64,000 nucleotides of DNA from Novosphingobium olei (GTDB lineage Bacteria > Pseudomonadota > Alphaproteobacteria > Sphingomonadales > Sphingomonadaceae), in NCBI RefSeq assembly GCF_012927405.1, contig NZ_JABBGM010000001.1, forward strand, positions 192,001 to 256,000, in the 5' to 3' direction. Numbering within the stretch: the stretch's first letter is position 1; every line of letters starts with the position of its first letter. The notes under the pieces are model-generated. The model was not told the DNA's origin. It worked only from the letters and a program-made list of their open reading frames with translations, and did not search any database. Made by a program: the position numbers and the translations under genes. This document shows, piece by piece, positions 36,862 to 44,479 of the stretch.

Positions 36862-37509
36862 TCATGGCGTTTCGAGCCGGTGGCGGATGCGTTCGACATA
36901 GGCGCGCGCGGCGACTTCGGCCTCGGCGGCGTGGCCCGAAAGCACCAGCTTGCCCACTTGCGCCAGTTCGCCCGCATGTTCGCCGCGCATCATGGCGAAG
37001 CCGAACTGGCCGCGCATGACATGGACCCGCGCCTGGTCGAGGCTGCGGGTGAGTTCGGGGTTGGCCGCGATATGCGCCAGCGCGCCGAACAGGTGGCGGC
37101 GTGCGTGCATGTAGCTGGCGGCATCGCCCGCGTCGCGGCAGGCTTCGAGTTCCGCCACCGCGCGTTCCAACGAAGAAGCATCCGCCCCGGCCACGATGCG
37201 CCTTGCAGCGCTGCGGGCGGCGAGGCCGAACAGCAGTTCGGTGACTTCGAGCGTGAGGATCGCCTGCTCGGCCGAAATGGCGAGGATGTGCGCGCCGCGA
37301 TTGGGGACAATTTCGACCACGCCAGCGGCCTTCAGCTGCTGCAGCGCCTCACGCACCGCCTGCCGCCCGGTGCCGAAGCGCAGGCACAGGTCCGCTTCGA
37401 CCAGCCGTTCGCCCGGATGAAGTTCGCCCGATTCGATCGCCCGGACGATCGCGCCGGCGATTTCGCTGGCGGAAATCCGGGGTTTGGAGGCGGGGGCGGG
37501 ACGCGTCAT
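36862..37509 (-). CDS. GntR-family regulator with FCD ligand domain
   Basis: This 215-residue regulator has a GntR winged-helix domain at about 10-75 (IVRAIESGELHPGERLVEADLCLRFGTGRQAVREALQQL) and an all-helical FCD domain after about 85 (LEVTELLFGLAARSAARR, HARRHLFGALAHIAANPEL, ARAYVERIRHRLE). FCD regulators sense small organic acids and repress neighbouring catabolic genes until ligand binds. A 12-bp perfect palindrome 40 bp upstream of the start is a good candidate site. Downstream on the same strand is the D-aminoacylase-like gene, upstream the GH130-like gene. Confidence 0.92.
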   Translation of the reverse strand: MTRPAPASKPRISASEIAGAIVRAIESGELHPGERLVEADLCLRFGTGRQAVREALQQLKAAGVVEIVPNRGAHILAISAEQAILTLEVTELLFGLAARSAARRIVAGADASSLERAVAELEACRDAGDAASYMHARRHLFGALAHIAANPELTRSLDQARVHVMRGQFGFAMMRGEHAGELAQVGKLVLSGHAAEAEVAARAYVERIRHRLETP

Positions 37510-37537
37510 GTCGGGCAGGCTCGCGGCCTGCGAGGCA

Positions 37538-37560
37538 ATTGTCAACAGATTGTCGACAAT
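37538..37560. promoter_or_regulatory. Candidate GntR-family operator
   Basis: A perfect palindrome ATTGTCGACAAT (37549-37560) is preceded by a near-repeat ATTGTCAAC (37538-37546). Short GT-AC palindromes of this size are typical of FCD-type GntR operators. It lies in the 59-bp gap upstream of the GntR gene and could give autoregulation and control of the amidohydrolase gene. Confidence 0.55.
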
Positions 37561-37568
37561 CCCGGCGA

Positions 37569-38525
37569 CTACTCCGTCACGAGCCAGCCGATGGTGGCGC
37601 GACGCAGCACGCGGTCTTCCAGCGAATAGTAGAGGTGGATCCCGTCGTGTTCGTCGAGGCACGAGGCGGCAAAGGCGATGTCGATGCCCGAGCGCAGGCG
37701 CGGCGGCGGAGGCACGATCAGCGGTTCGACGCAGCGATCGACCACTTGCGTGTAGTTTTCGTCGAAGGCGATCCAGCCGATCCGCCAGCGGGCATCGTCG
37801 GTGGCGCCGTTGTAGAACATCACGTTGGGCTTTCCGGCGCGCGACAGCATGGGGCCGGTCGACAGGTGCCAGTTGTCCCAGGCGTCGTCGCGCACGGTGA
37901 AGGGATCGTCCGCCACCGTCCATGGCCCTTCGAGCGAATCCGCGATCGCCATGCCGATGCGCGAGGCGGCGCGACCCGGTTCGATCTCTCGCGCGTATTC
38001 GTAGAACAGGCGGTACTTGCCATCGGCGCCTTGCGCGACGGTCGCCTCCTTGATGTTGCCTTCGCCCTCGGGCGCCTGGAGCAGCACCTTGCGCTTGGTC
38101 ATCGCGGTGATGTCGCGCCCTTCGGCGACGAGCAGCGATCCGCGCGCGCGTCCTTTTTCGACGCCGGTGTAGAACACCATGACCTGTTCGCCCGAACGCA
38201 CCACGGTGGGATCTTCCACCCCGGCAGCGTCGACGTCTTCAGGGCCGGGGACGATGGCGGGATCATGCGCCATTTCGAAGAACAGCCCGTCGCGCGACGT
38301 GCCGGCGTAGATGATCCCGGTCGCGTCATCGGGGCCGAGCGGATTGGGCAGCACGCGCACCAGCAGCTGGTAGGCCGCATCGCGGCGCCAGACGTAAGGG
38401 CTCATCAGGTCGAAGCCCGAGAGCAGCCCGTCGCTGCGCGCGGCATCGAGCGTGACGACGTGGTGGGCGAGCACGGCGAAGGCGAGCGGGGCGTGGGTGG
38501 CACCCGCGGCGTCGGGCCCGCTCAT
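37569..38525 (-). CDS. GH130-like beta-mannoside phosphorylase/hydrolase family protein
   Basis: This 318-residue protein has the five-bladed beta-propeller style of family 43/130 glycosidases. Features are FDLMSPYVWRRDAAYQLLVRVLP, GIIYAGTSRDGLFFE, DAAGVEDPTVVRSGEQVMVFYTG with the conserved EDP, IKEATVAQGADGKYRLFYEY and GPMLSRAGKPNVMFYNGA. GH130 members phosphorolyse or hydrolyse mannosides such as beta-1,2- or beta-1,4-linked disaccharides. No signal peptide, so cytoplasmic. It shares an ATGA overlap with the upstream SDR gene. Whether it is a phosphorylase or hydrolase is not determinable without residue alignment. Confidence 0.8.
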   Translation of the reverse strand: MSGPDAAGATHAPLAFAVLAHHVVTLDAARSDGLLSGFDLMSPYVWRRDAAYQLLVRVLPNPLGPDDATGIIYAGTSRDGLFFEMAHDPAIVPGPEDVDAAGVEDPTVVRSGEQVMVFYTGVEKGRARGSLLVAEGRDITAMTKRKVLLQAPEGEGNIKEATVAQGADGKYRLFYEYAREIEPGRAASRIGMAIADSLEGPWTVADDPFTVRDDAWDNWHLSTGPMLSRAGKPNVMFYNGATDDARWRIGWIAFDENYTQVVDRCVEPLIVPPPPRLRSGIDIAFAASCLDEHDGIHLYYSLEDRVLRRATIGWLVTE

Positions 38526-39322
38526 GCGCCTTGCGCCACGGTGAGCGAGAGCGCGCCGTCGATCGTCACCGTGGTGCCGGTGATGTAGTCGGCGCGGTCC
38601 GACAGCAGGTACAGGACGAGGTCGGCGACCTCTTCCGGCCGGCCGGCGCGGCCCCAGGGAATCGCCGCCTCCTTGGCCTTCAGCTCGTCCGGGTGGTCGA
38701 GCGCGGACTGGTTCATGGGGGTAAGGATCATGCCCGGCGCGACGGCATTGACCGCGATACCGCGCGGCGCGAGTTCGAGTGCCAGCGTGGTGGTGAGCTG
38801 GGCAAGGCCGCCCTTGGCCGCATCGTAATCGAGCCCGCCCGCGCGCGGCGCGCGTTCGTGGATGGACGAGACGTTGACGATCCGCGCCACGCCGGTCGCG
38901 GCGCTGCCGCTCGGTGTGGGGGCGTCGCCTTCCAGCGCGCGCACGAAGCGGCGGCAGGTGAGGAAGGGGCCGTAGAGATCGGCGCGCAGCACGCGGTCGA
39001 ACTGCGCCAGCGTCATCGCCTGCAGCGGCGTTCCGCTCATGTTGAGCCCCGCCGAGTTGACCAGCAGGCGCATCGGGCCGAAGGCGCGCTCCGCTTCGGC
39101 GAACAGCGAATCGATTGCCGCTTCGTTGCCGACATCGGCCTGCAGCGCCAGAGCGCGGCCGCCGCCGGACGCGATCTCGTCCGCGACGGCCTGCCCGGCT
39201 GCTGCATCGGCGTAATAGGTCAGGACGACCGGCCTGCCGCTGTGGCCCAGCGCAAGGGCACATGCCCGGCCGATGCCACTCTCTCCCCCGGTAACCAGCG
39301 CCGGCGCGTTATCTGCGATCAT
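38522..39322 (-). CDS. SDR-family oxidoreductase, classical
   Basis: This 266-residue short-chain dehydrogenase is complete: cofactor motif GGESGIG near residue 12, NSAGLN, catalytic Ser in VSSIHER, and the pair Tyr-x-x-x-Lys in DYDAAKGGL. The C-terminal PWGRAGRPEEVADLVLYLLSD is typical of sugar or polyol dehydrogenases of the glucose-1-dehydrogenase type. It is the first gene of the leftward set (SDR, GH130-like) and is translationally coupled to the latter, suggesting that the two work on the same sugar. Confidence 0.9.
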   Translation of the reverse strand: MIADNAPALVTGGESGIGRACALALGHSGRPVVLTYYADAAAGQAVADEIASGGGRALALQADVGNEAAIDSLFAEAERAFGPMRLLVNSAGLNMSGTPLQAMTLAQFDRVLRADLYGPFLTCRRFVRALEGDAPTPSGSAATGVARIVNVSSIHERAPRAGGLDYDAAKGGLAQLTTTLALELAPRGIAVNAVAPGMILTPMNQSALDHPDELKAKEAAIPWGRAGRPEEVADLVLYLLSDRADYITGTTVTIDGALSLTVAQGA

Positions 39323-39455
39323 GCGCGGGAAACGCAGGAGAAAGAACGCGGTTGCGTGAAATTTCCGTCAGGTTCGCGTGACCGATCGTGCGGCTTGCAA
39401 TCGGAATTCCGATTACTTACCCCTGTGTCAACAAGCGTTGGAATGGGATGAGAAG

Positions 39456-41105
39456 ATGCCAGAGGGCACGTTCGACTATATCGTGATTGGCGCCGGTAGC
39501 GCGGGCTCTGTTCTCGCCGCGCGGTTGAGCGAGGACCCGCAGGTGCGCGTCCTGCTGCTGGAAGCGGGCGGCAAGAATACCTCGGTGCTGGTGCGCATGC
39601 CGGCGGGCGTCGGCTCGCTGATCAAGAAGAAGAGCAAGCACAACTGGGGCTTCTGGAGCGAGCCCGAACCCTTCATGGACAACCGCCGGATGTGGCATCC
39701 GCGCGGCAAGGGGCTGGGCGGATCGAGCGCGATCAACGGCATGCTCTATGTGCGCGGCCATGCCCGCGATTACGACCAGTGGCGGCAGATGGGCCTGGAA
39801 GGCTGGAGCCATGCCGAAGTCATGCCCTATTTCCGCCGGGCGGAGGATTTCCAGGAAGGCGCGAACACCTACCACGGGCAAGGCGGGCCGCTGAAGGTCA
39901 GCTGGGGCGAGCGGTCCGAACACCCGCTCTACAAGGGCGTGATCGCAGCAGGCGCACAGGCCGGGCACAAGGTGACCGACGATTTCAACGGGCTGGAGCA
40001 GGAAGGCTTCGGCCGATACCAGCTGACCATCCACGACGGCCAGCGCTGGAGCGCGGCGCGCGGCTACCTTGCGCCGATTGCCGGGCAGCGGGCGAACCTC
40101 ACCATCGTGACCGGCGCGCGCACGCACCGGGTGCTGGTCGAGAACGGCAGAGCCACGGGCGTCGAATACAGCCTTGGCCAAGGCAAGGCGGTGGTGACGG
40201 CGCTCGCAAGCCGTGAAGTGCTGGTCTGTGCAGGGGCGTTTCAATCGCCGCAGATCCTGCAGCTTTCCGGCATCGGCGATCCCGAACAGCTCGGCAAGCA
40301 CGGCATCGCTACGGTCCATGCGCGAAAGGGGGTGGGGCAGAACCTGCAGGACCACCTCGACGTGACGCTCAACTGGGCCTGCACGCAGCCGATCACGCTC
40401 TACAACGACATCCGCGGTCTGCGCATGCTCAAGGTGGGGCTCGAATACCTGCTGACGGGCAAGGGCACCGGGCGGCAGAACGGGCTGGAAGCGGGCGCCT
40501 TCCTCAAATCCCGGCCCGATCTCGACCGGCCCGACCTGCAGCTGCACTTCGTGCTGGCGATCATGCAGGAACACGCCAAGGTTGCCGCCAAGCGTGATGG
40601 CTTCACCATGCACGTGTGCCAGTTGCGCCCGGAAAGCCGGGGCACGGTCTCGCTCGGCTCGGCCGATCCGTATGCCGACCCTGCGATCCTGTGCGATTTC
40701 ATGGCCGCCGAGGAAGACCGCCGCGCGGTGCGCGAAGGCGTGCGGATCGCGCGCGAAGTCGTGAACCAGCCCGCGCTCGATCCCTATCGCGGCGAGGAGA
40801 TCTGGCCGGGCGAGGGCGTGCGCAGCGACGACGATATCGACGCCTGGGTCCGCGCCAAGGGCGAGACGATCTACCACCCGGTCGGCACCTGCAAGATGGG
40901 CGTGGCGAGCGATCCGCTGGCCGTGGTCGACAAGGACTGCAAGGTCATCGGGCTCGAAGGCCTGCGCGTGGTCGATGCCTCGGTCATGCCCACGCTGGTC
41001 GGCGGCAACACCAATGCGCCCACGATCATGATCGCCGAAAAGATCGCCGACCAGATCCGTGGCCGCGCCCCGCTCGCGCCAGAAGAAGTGCCGGTGGCCG
41101 CATGA
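39456..41105 (+). CDS. GMC-family FAD-dependent alcohol dehydrogenase
   Basis: This 549-residue flavoprotein belongs to the glucose-methanol-choline oxidoreductases near choline dehydrogenase BetA and AlkJ. The FAD motif DYIVIGAGSAGSVLAARLSE opens the protein, the GMC signature GKGLGGSSAINGMLYVRG is near residue 80-97, a second signature GAFQSPQILQLSGIG is in the middle, and the C-terminal active-site region has YHPVGTCKMG and DASVMPTLVGGNTNAPTIMIAEK. It oxidises an alcohol and passes electrons to the respiratory chain or oxygen. The start was chosen at MPEGTF, 7 residues before the FAD strand. Confidence 0.93.
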   Translation: MPEGTFDYIVIGAGSAGSVLAARLSEDPQVRVLLLEAGGKNTSVLVRMPAGVGSLIKKKSKHNWGFWSEPEPFMDNRRMWHPRGKGLGGSSAINGMLYVRGHARDYDQWRQMGLEGWSHAEVMPYFRRAEDFQEGANTYHGQGGPLKVSWGERSEHPLYKGVIAAGAQAGHKVTDDFNGLEQEGFGRYQLTIHDGQRWSAARGYLAPIAGQRANLTIVTGARTHRVLVENGRATGVEYSLGQGKAVVTALASREVLVCAGAFQSPQILQLSGIGDPEQLGKHGIATVHARKGVGQNLQDHLDVTLNWACTQPITLYNDIRGLRMLKVGLEYLLTGKGTGRQNGLEAGAFLKSRPDLDRPDLQLHFVLAIMQEHAKVAAKRDGFTMHVCQLRPESRGTVSLGSADPYADPAILCDFMAAEEDRRAVREGVRIAREVVNQPALDPYRGEEIWPGEGVRSDDDIDAWVRAKGETIYHPVGTCKMGVASDPLAVVDKDCKVIGLEGLRVVDASVMPTLVGGNTNAPTIMIAEKIADQIRGRAPLAPEEVPVAA

Positions 41106-41160
41106 GTCTTGCCCGTATGGTCGGCTGGCGCGGGCGCGGGTGACTCTGCATGGGGTGGCG

Positions 41161-42381
41161 ATGGCTTCCATCGCTCCCCGCCCGGCCGCCCAGGCACAGG
41201 GTTTCGCCGAACATCCGGTAACGCGCGAAGCTGCGCTGCTGCGGCTCGACGCGTTCCTGCCGCAGGCCGGGCTGGTCTATGCCGCGCGGCGCAATGAAGA
41301 GCACGGCGCCGGGCGCCACCATGCGGTTTCGCGCCTGTCCGCCGCCTTGCGCCGACGGCTGGTGAGCGAAGCCGAAGTCGTCGCCCGCGTGCGCGCCGCG
41401 CATGGCGAAAGCGCGGACAAGTTCGTCACCGAAGTGTTCTGGCGCAGCTACTTCAAGGGATGGCTGGAAGCGCGGCCGCAGGTCTGGGCCAGCTGGCGCG
41501 GCGACCTGCACCGGCTGGACCTGCGGCTGGGCGAGGACGACGGCTTTGCCGCACGCCACCTGGCCGCCTGTCGCGGCGAGACCGGGATCGACTGCTTCGA
41601 CCACTGGGTGGAGGAGCTTGAGGCGACCGGCTATCTCCACAACTGGGCGCGGATGCAGTTCGCCTCGATCTGGGTGTTCACGCTGGGCCTGCCCTGGCAG
41701 CTGGGCGCGCGCTTCTTCCTGGACCGGCTGATCGATGGCGATGCGGCATCGAACACGCTGTCGTGGCGCTGGGTCGCGGGCCTGCACACGCGCGGCAAGG
41801 CGTATCTCGCCGATGCCGACAGGATCGCGCGGATGACCGGCGGGCGCTTCAGCCCACGCGGCCTTGCGACCGTGGCGCGCATTCCCGACGAACCGCCTGC
41901 GCCGGCTGCCGCATTGCCCCGCGCGCCCTTGCGCTGGCAAGCGGGCGTGGCGACGGTGCTGTGGCTGACCACCGAGGACCTTTCGCTGGAACTGGAGGCG
42001 GCGCTGGGCGATCTGGATGTGCGGGGCGTGGCCGTGCTGGCCAGCGACGGCGCCGTGCCGGCCGACAAGACCGCGCTGGGCGACGGGGTGCAACGCGCCG
42101 TGGCGCGCTGGCACTGTCCTTTCCGCGTCTGTTCGTCGGCCGAGGAACTGGCCGCTTTTGCACATGGCGAGGGCGCAGGGCAGGTGCTCACCGGGTTCGC
42201 CACGGTTGGCCCGGCGCTCGAAGCGTTCCCCGAAATGAAGCGCGCGCTGCGCCATGCAGGGCTGACGCTTGGGGAGCATCGGCGGGCGTGGGACGACCGC
42301 GCATGGCCCCATGCCACCAAGGGCTTCTTCGCGCTGAAGGAGAAGATCCCCCAGCTGATCGCGGCTGCGGGAATTCGCTGA
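41161..42381 (+). CDS. Photolyase/cryptochrome-like protein with FAD domain first
   Basis: This 406-residue protein has an unmistakable photolyase FAD-binding domain, but at the N-terminal side: GETGIDCFDHWVEELEATGYLHNWARM at about 139-165 and DGDAASNTLSWRWVAGLHTRGKAY at about 192-215. After a Pro/Ala linker (about 242-258) the C-terminal part, TVLWLTTEDLSLELEAALGDLDVRGVAVL onward, looks like the alpha/beta nucleotide-type fold that normally precedes the FAD domain in photolyases, with the strand pattern LWLTTEDLSL resembling their opening strand. If so the domain order is permuted. The start is an ATG; a GTG 7 codons upstream is possible. Light repair or blue-light sensing is likely, but which is unknown. 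Confidence 0.82.
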   Translation: MASIAPRPAAQAQGFAEHPVTREAALLRLDAFLPQAGLVYAARRNEEHGAGRHHAVSRLSAALRRRLVSEAEVVARVRAAHGESADKFVTEVFWRSYFKGWLEARPQVWASWRGDLHRLDLRLGEDDGFAARHLAACRGETGIDCFDHWVEELEATGYLHNWARMQFASIWVFTLGLPWQLGARFFLDRLIDGDAASNTLSWRWVAGLHTRGKAYLADADRIARMTGGRFSPRGLATVARIPDEPPAPAAALPRAPLRWQAGVATVLWLTTEDLSLELEAALGDLDVRGVAVLASDGAVPADKTALGDGVQRAVARWHCPFRVCSSAEELAAFAHGEGAGQVLTGFATVGPALEAFPEMKRALRHAGLTLGEHRRAWDDRAWPHATKGFFALKEKIPQLIAAAGIR

Positions 42382-42386
42382 GCGCT

Positions 42387-43268
42387 TCAGTCCAGCGCGT
42401 CGAGCGCCAGCGCCAGCGCGCCCATCGGGCCGGCGCGATCGCCCAGCGCGGGATGGGCGATGCGGGTTGCGACGCTGTCGGAGGTGACGAACGGCAGGTA
42501 GCCGGCAAGGCTTTCGAGCACGCACGCACGGATCGCAGGCAGCAGGCTCGCCCGCGCCGTTCCGACGCCGCCGCCGATCAGCACCGCTTCGACCGAGGTC
42601 ATCAGGAACAGGGTGGCAATGGCATCGGCAATCTCGATGGCTACATTCTGCCAGCCGGGGTGATTGTCGGGAATCTGGCTGCCATCCATGCCGAAGCGCG
42701 CGGCAAGGGCAGGGCCGCTGACCAGCCCTTCCAGGCAATCGCCGTGGAAGCGGCACACGCCCGCGAAATCATCGCCGGGTGCGCGGCGTACGCGGATGTG
42801 GCCGATTTCGGGGTGCATTGCGCCATGCAGCGGCACGCCGTCGATCACGATGCCGCCGCCAAGTCCTGTGCCGATGGTGATGTAGCACAGGCTGGTAAAG
42901 CCGTGCTGCGCGCCGGCGCCCCAGCGATATTCGGCCAGCGCCGCGCCGTTGACGTCGGTATCGATCACCACCGGGCCATCGATACCGGCGTTCAGCGCAT
43001 CGCGGATCGGCGCATCGGTCCAGTGCGGCTTGGGCGTTGGCAGCATGACCCCGTGCGCAAGATCCAGCGGACCGAACGAGGCAATGCCCAGCGCCGCGAT
43101 CGGGGCAGCTGCGTGCCATTCGCGCAAGCGAGCATTCGCGGCTGCGAGCGTGATGTCCGGCGTCTGCGTGGGGATCGAGACCTGTTCGACGATCTCGGTC
43201 CCGTTCGCCAGCACGAGGATGGTCTTGGTGCCGCCGAGTTCGACGCCTGCTATCCGGGGCTCCGCCAT
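42387..43268 (-). CDS. ROK-family fructokinase
   Basis: This 293-residue sugar kinase has the ATP-binding opening GVELGGTKTI, the loop IDTDVNGAALAEYRWG with catalytic Asp in VVIDTDVNGAA, and YITIGTGLGGGIVIDG. The fructokinase-type zinc loop is HPEIGHIRV followed by CRFHGDCLEGLVSGPA. It would phosphorylate fructose released from sucrose by the GH68 enzyme encoded immediately upstream (17 bp gap). It ends 5 bp from the stop of the convergent photolyase-like gene. Confidence 0.9.
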   Translation of the reverse strand: MAEPRIAGVELGGTKTILVLANGTEIVEQVSIPTQTPDITLAAANARLREWHAAAPIAALGIASFGPLDLAHGVMLPTPKPHWTDAPIRDALNAGIDGPVVIDTDVNGAALAEYRWGAGAQHGFTSLCYITIGTGLGGGIVIDGVPLHGAMHPEIGHIRVRRAPGDDFAGVCRFHGDCLEGLVSGPALAARFGMDGSQIPDNHPGWQNVAIEIADAIATLFLMTSVEAVLIGGGVGTARASLLPAIRACVLESLAGYLPFVTSDSVATRIAHPALGDRAGPMGALALALDALD

Positions 43269-43285
43269 CTCTGCTCAATCCTGTT

Positions 43286-44389
43286 TCAGGCCTGTTTCAG
43301 GCTCGCGTGGTCTCCATCAAGCACGAGATGGAGGAACGGTGCGAAGGTTGCGCCGAAGCGGCGTACATCGCCGCCGCCCCAGTTGTCGACGAAGCTGGTG
43401 ACGGAAAGATCCGGCAGGACCATCCAGCTGTAGGCCTGCGCCGGCGCTTCGACCGGGTTGGCGAAGACGAGGCCGCTGCCGTTGAGCGGTGTCCAGGGGC
43501 CTTCGACGCGATCGGCGACCATGCCGTAAAGCCCGGTGGGGCCGATGGGTCCGGCGGGATCGAACACGTGCGCCTGCGTCGACCAGAACAGGTAGACCTT
43601 GCCGCCGTGGCCGACGAGGTGCGGGCGTTCGAGTTCGTTGTTGAGGCCATCGGCCGAGACGATCGGTGGCAGGAGCTGCCACTCGTCCGGGCGGTCCGCC
43701 GCTGCCCAGGCGGCGCCGACCACGCCGTTGAAGGCGCTTTGCGATCCGGCGAGCGAGGCGGCGAACGTCAGCCAGTGGCGGCCATCGGCACCGCGGTAAT
43801 AGGACGGATCGCGCCAGGCCTTGATCGTGCCGATGCCGCCGCCCGCCGTGGTCGGCATGTAGTAGGCGGGATCGAGCGCGACGATTTCGGCAAGGTCGGT
43901 CCAGCCGGTGCAGCGGCCATCGGGTTCGAGCGTGGCGCGGGCCGAGAACATGCGCTGTTCGAAGGTGAGTTCGGCTTCGCCGCGGCGGCCGGCGGCGGTG
44001 AAGTAGAGCGTCAGCGCGCCGTCCGGATCGGCGATCGCGCTGCCCGACCATTCGCGGCTACCGGGCGAAAGGCCATCGGGCAGGGCGGGGCCGATTTCGT
44101 GCCAGGCCCCGTCGGGGGCGAGGCGGAACAGCGTGATGCGGGCGTGGCCGTGGCGTTCATCCGGATCGGGAAAGCGCGGCGCGGCGAGCGCCATCCACAC
44201 TTGCGACCCATCGTCGAGGGTGAAGGGATGGCCATCGCGCCGCTGGATCGGCCAGGCATCCCAGATGTCGGTGCTGTCGGAGACCCGGGCAAAGTCGCCT
44301 TCGCGCAGGAGGGGGGCGCGGTCAGGCTCGACGCCGGCGTTGAGGTAGGCGTGGAGATGGCGGGCGCTCCACGGGGAGGGAGAGGACAC
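43286..44389 (-). CDS. Intracellular GH68 sucrose hydrolase / fructosyltransferase
   Basis: This 367-residue protein is a family 68 glycoside hydrolase, five-bladed propeller. The nucleophile is Asp44 in IWDAWP, the transition-state stabiliser Asp194 is in AWRDPSYY, and the acid/base glutamate lies in NELERPHLV (Glu252 or 254). Unlike most levansucrases it has no signal peptide, so sucrose must be taken up before cleavage. It sits between a TonB-dependent receptor and fructokinase, which gives a complete sucrose route: uptake, cleavage to glucose and fructose, then fructose phosphorylation. Invertase activity is more likely than polymer synthesis because of the cytoplasmic location, an inference. 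Confidence 0.92.
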   Translation of the reverse strand: MSSPSPWSARHLHAYLNAGVEPDRAPLLREGDFARVSDSTDIWDAWPIQRRDGHPFTLDDGSQVWMALAAPRFPDPDERHGHARITLFRLAPDGAWHEIGPALPDGLSPGSREWSGSAIADPDGALTLYFTAAGRRGEAELTFEQRMFSARATLEPDGRCTGWTDLAEIVALDPAYYMPTTAGGGIGTIKAWRDPSYYRGADGRHWLTFAASLAGSQSAFNGVVGAAWAAADRPDEWQLLPPIVSADGLNNELERPHLVGHGGKVYLFWSTQAHVFDPAGPIGPTGLYGMVADRVEGPWTPLNGSGLVFANPVEAPAQAYSWMVLPDLSVTSFVDNWGGGDVRRFGATFAPFLHLVLDGDHASLKQA

Positions 44390-44422
44390 GGCGGCTCCTG
44401 CCTTGGGTGCGGGATGAATTGA

Positions 44423-44466
44423 AAAAGGGGTGGCAGGCGCCGCCGAAGGGCATGGCGGCGCCTGCG
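44423..44466 (-). terminator. Hairpin terminator between the sucrose receptor and GH68 genes
   Basis: On the minus strand a perfect 12-bp stem GCAGGCGCCGCC / GGCGGCGCCTGC with a 9-nt loop is followed by CACCCC and five T. It lies just past the receptor stop and 33 nt before the GH68 start codon. The spacing of the T-tract is less ideal than at 7915-7957. Confidence 0.72.
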
Positions 44467-44479
44467 CTGCGACCCGGGC

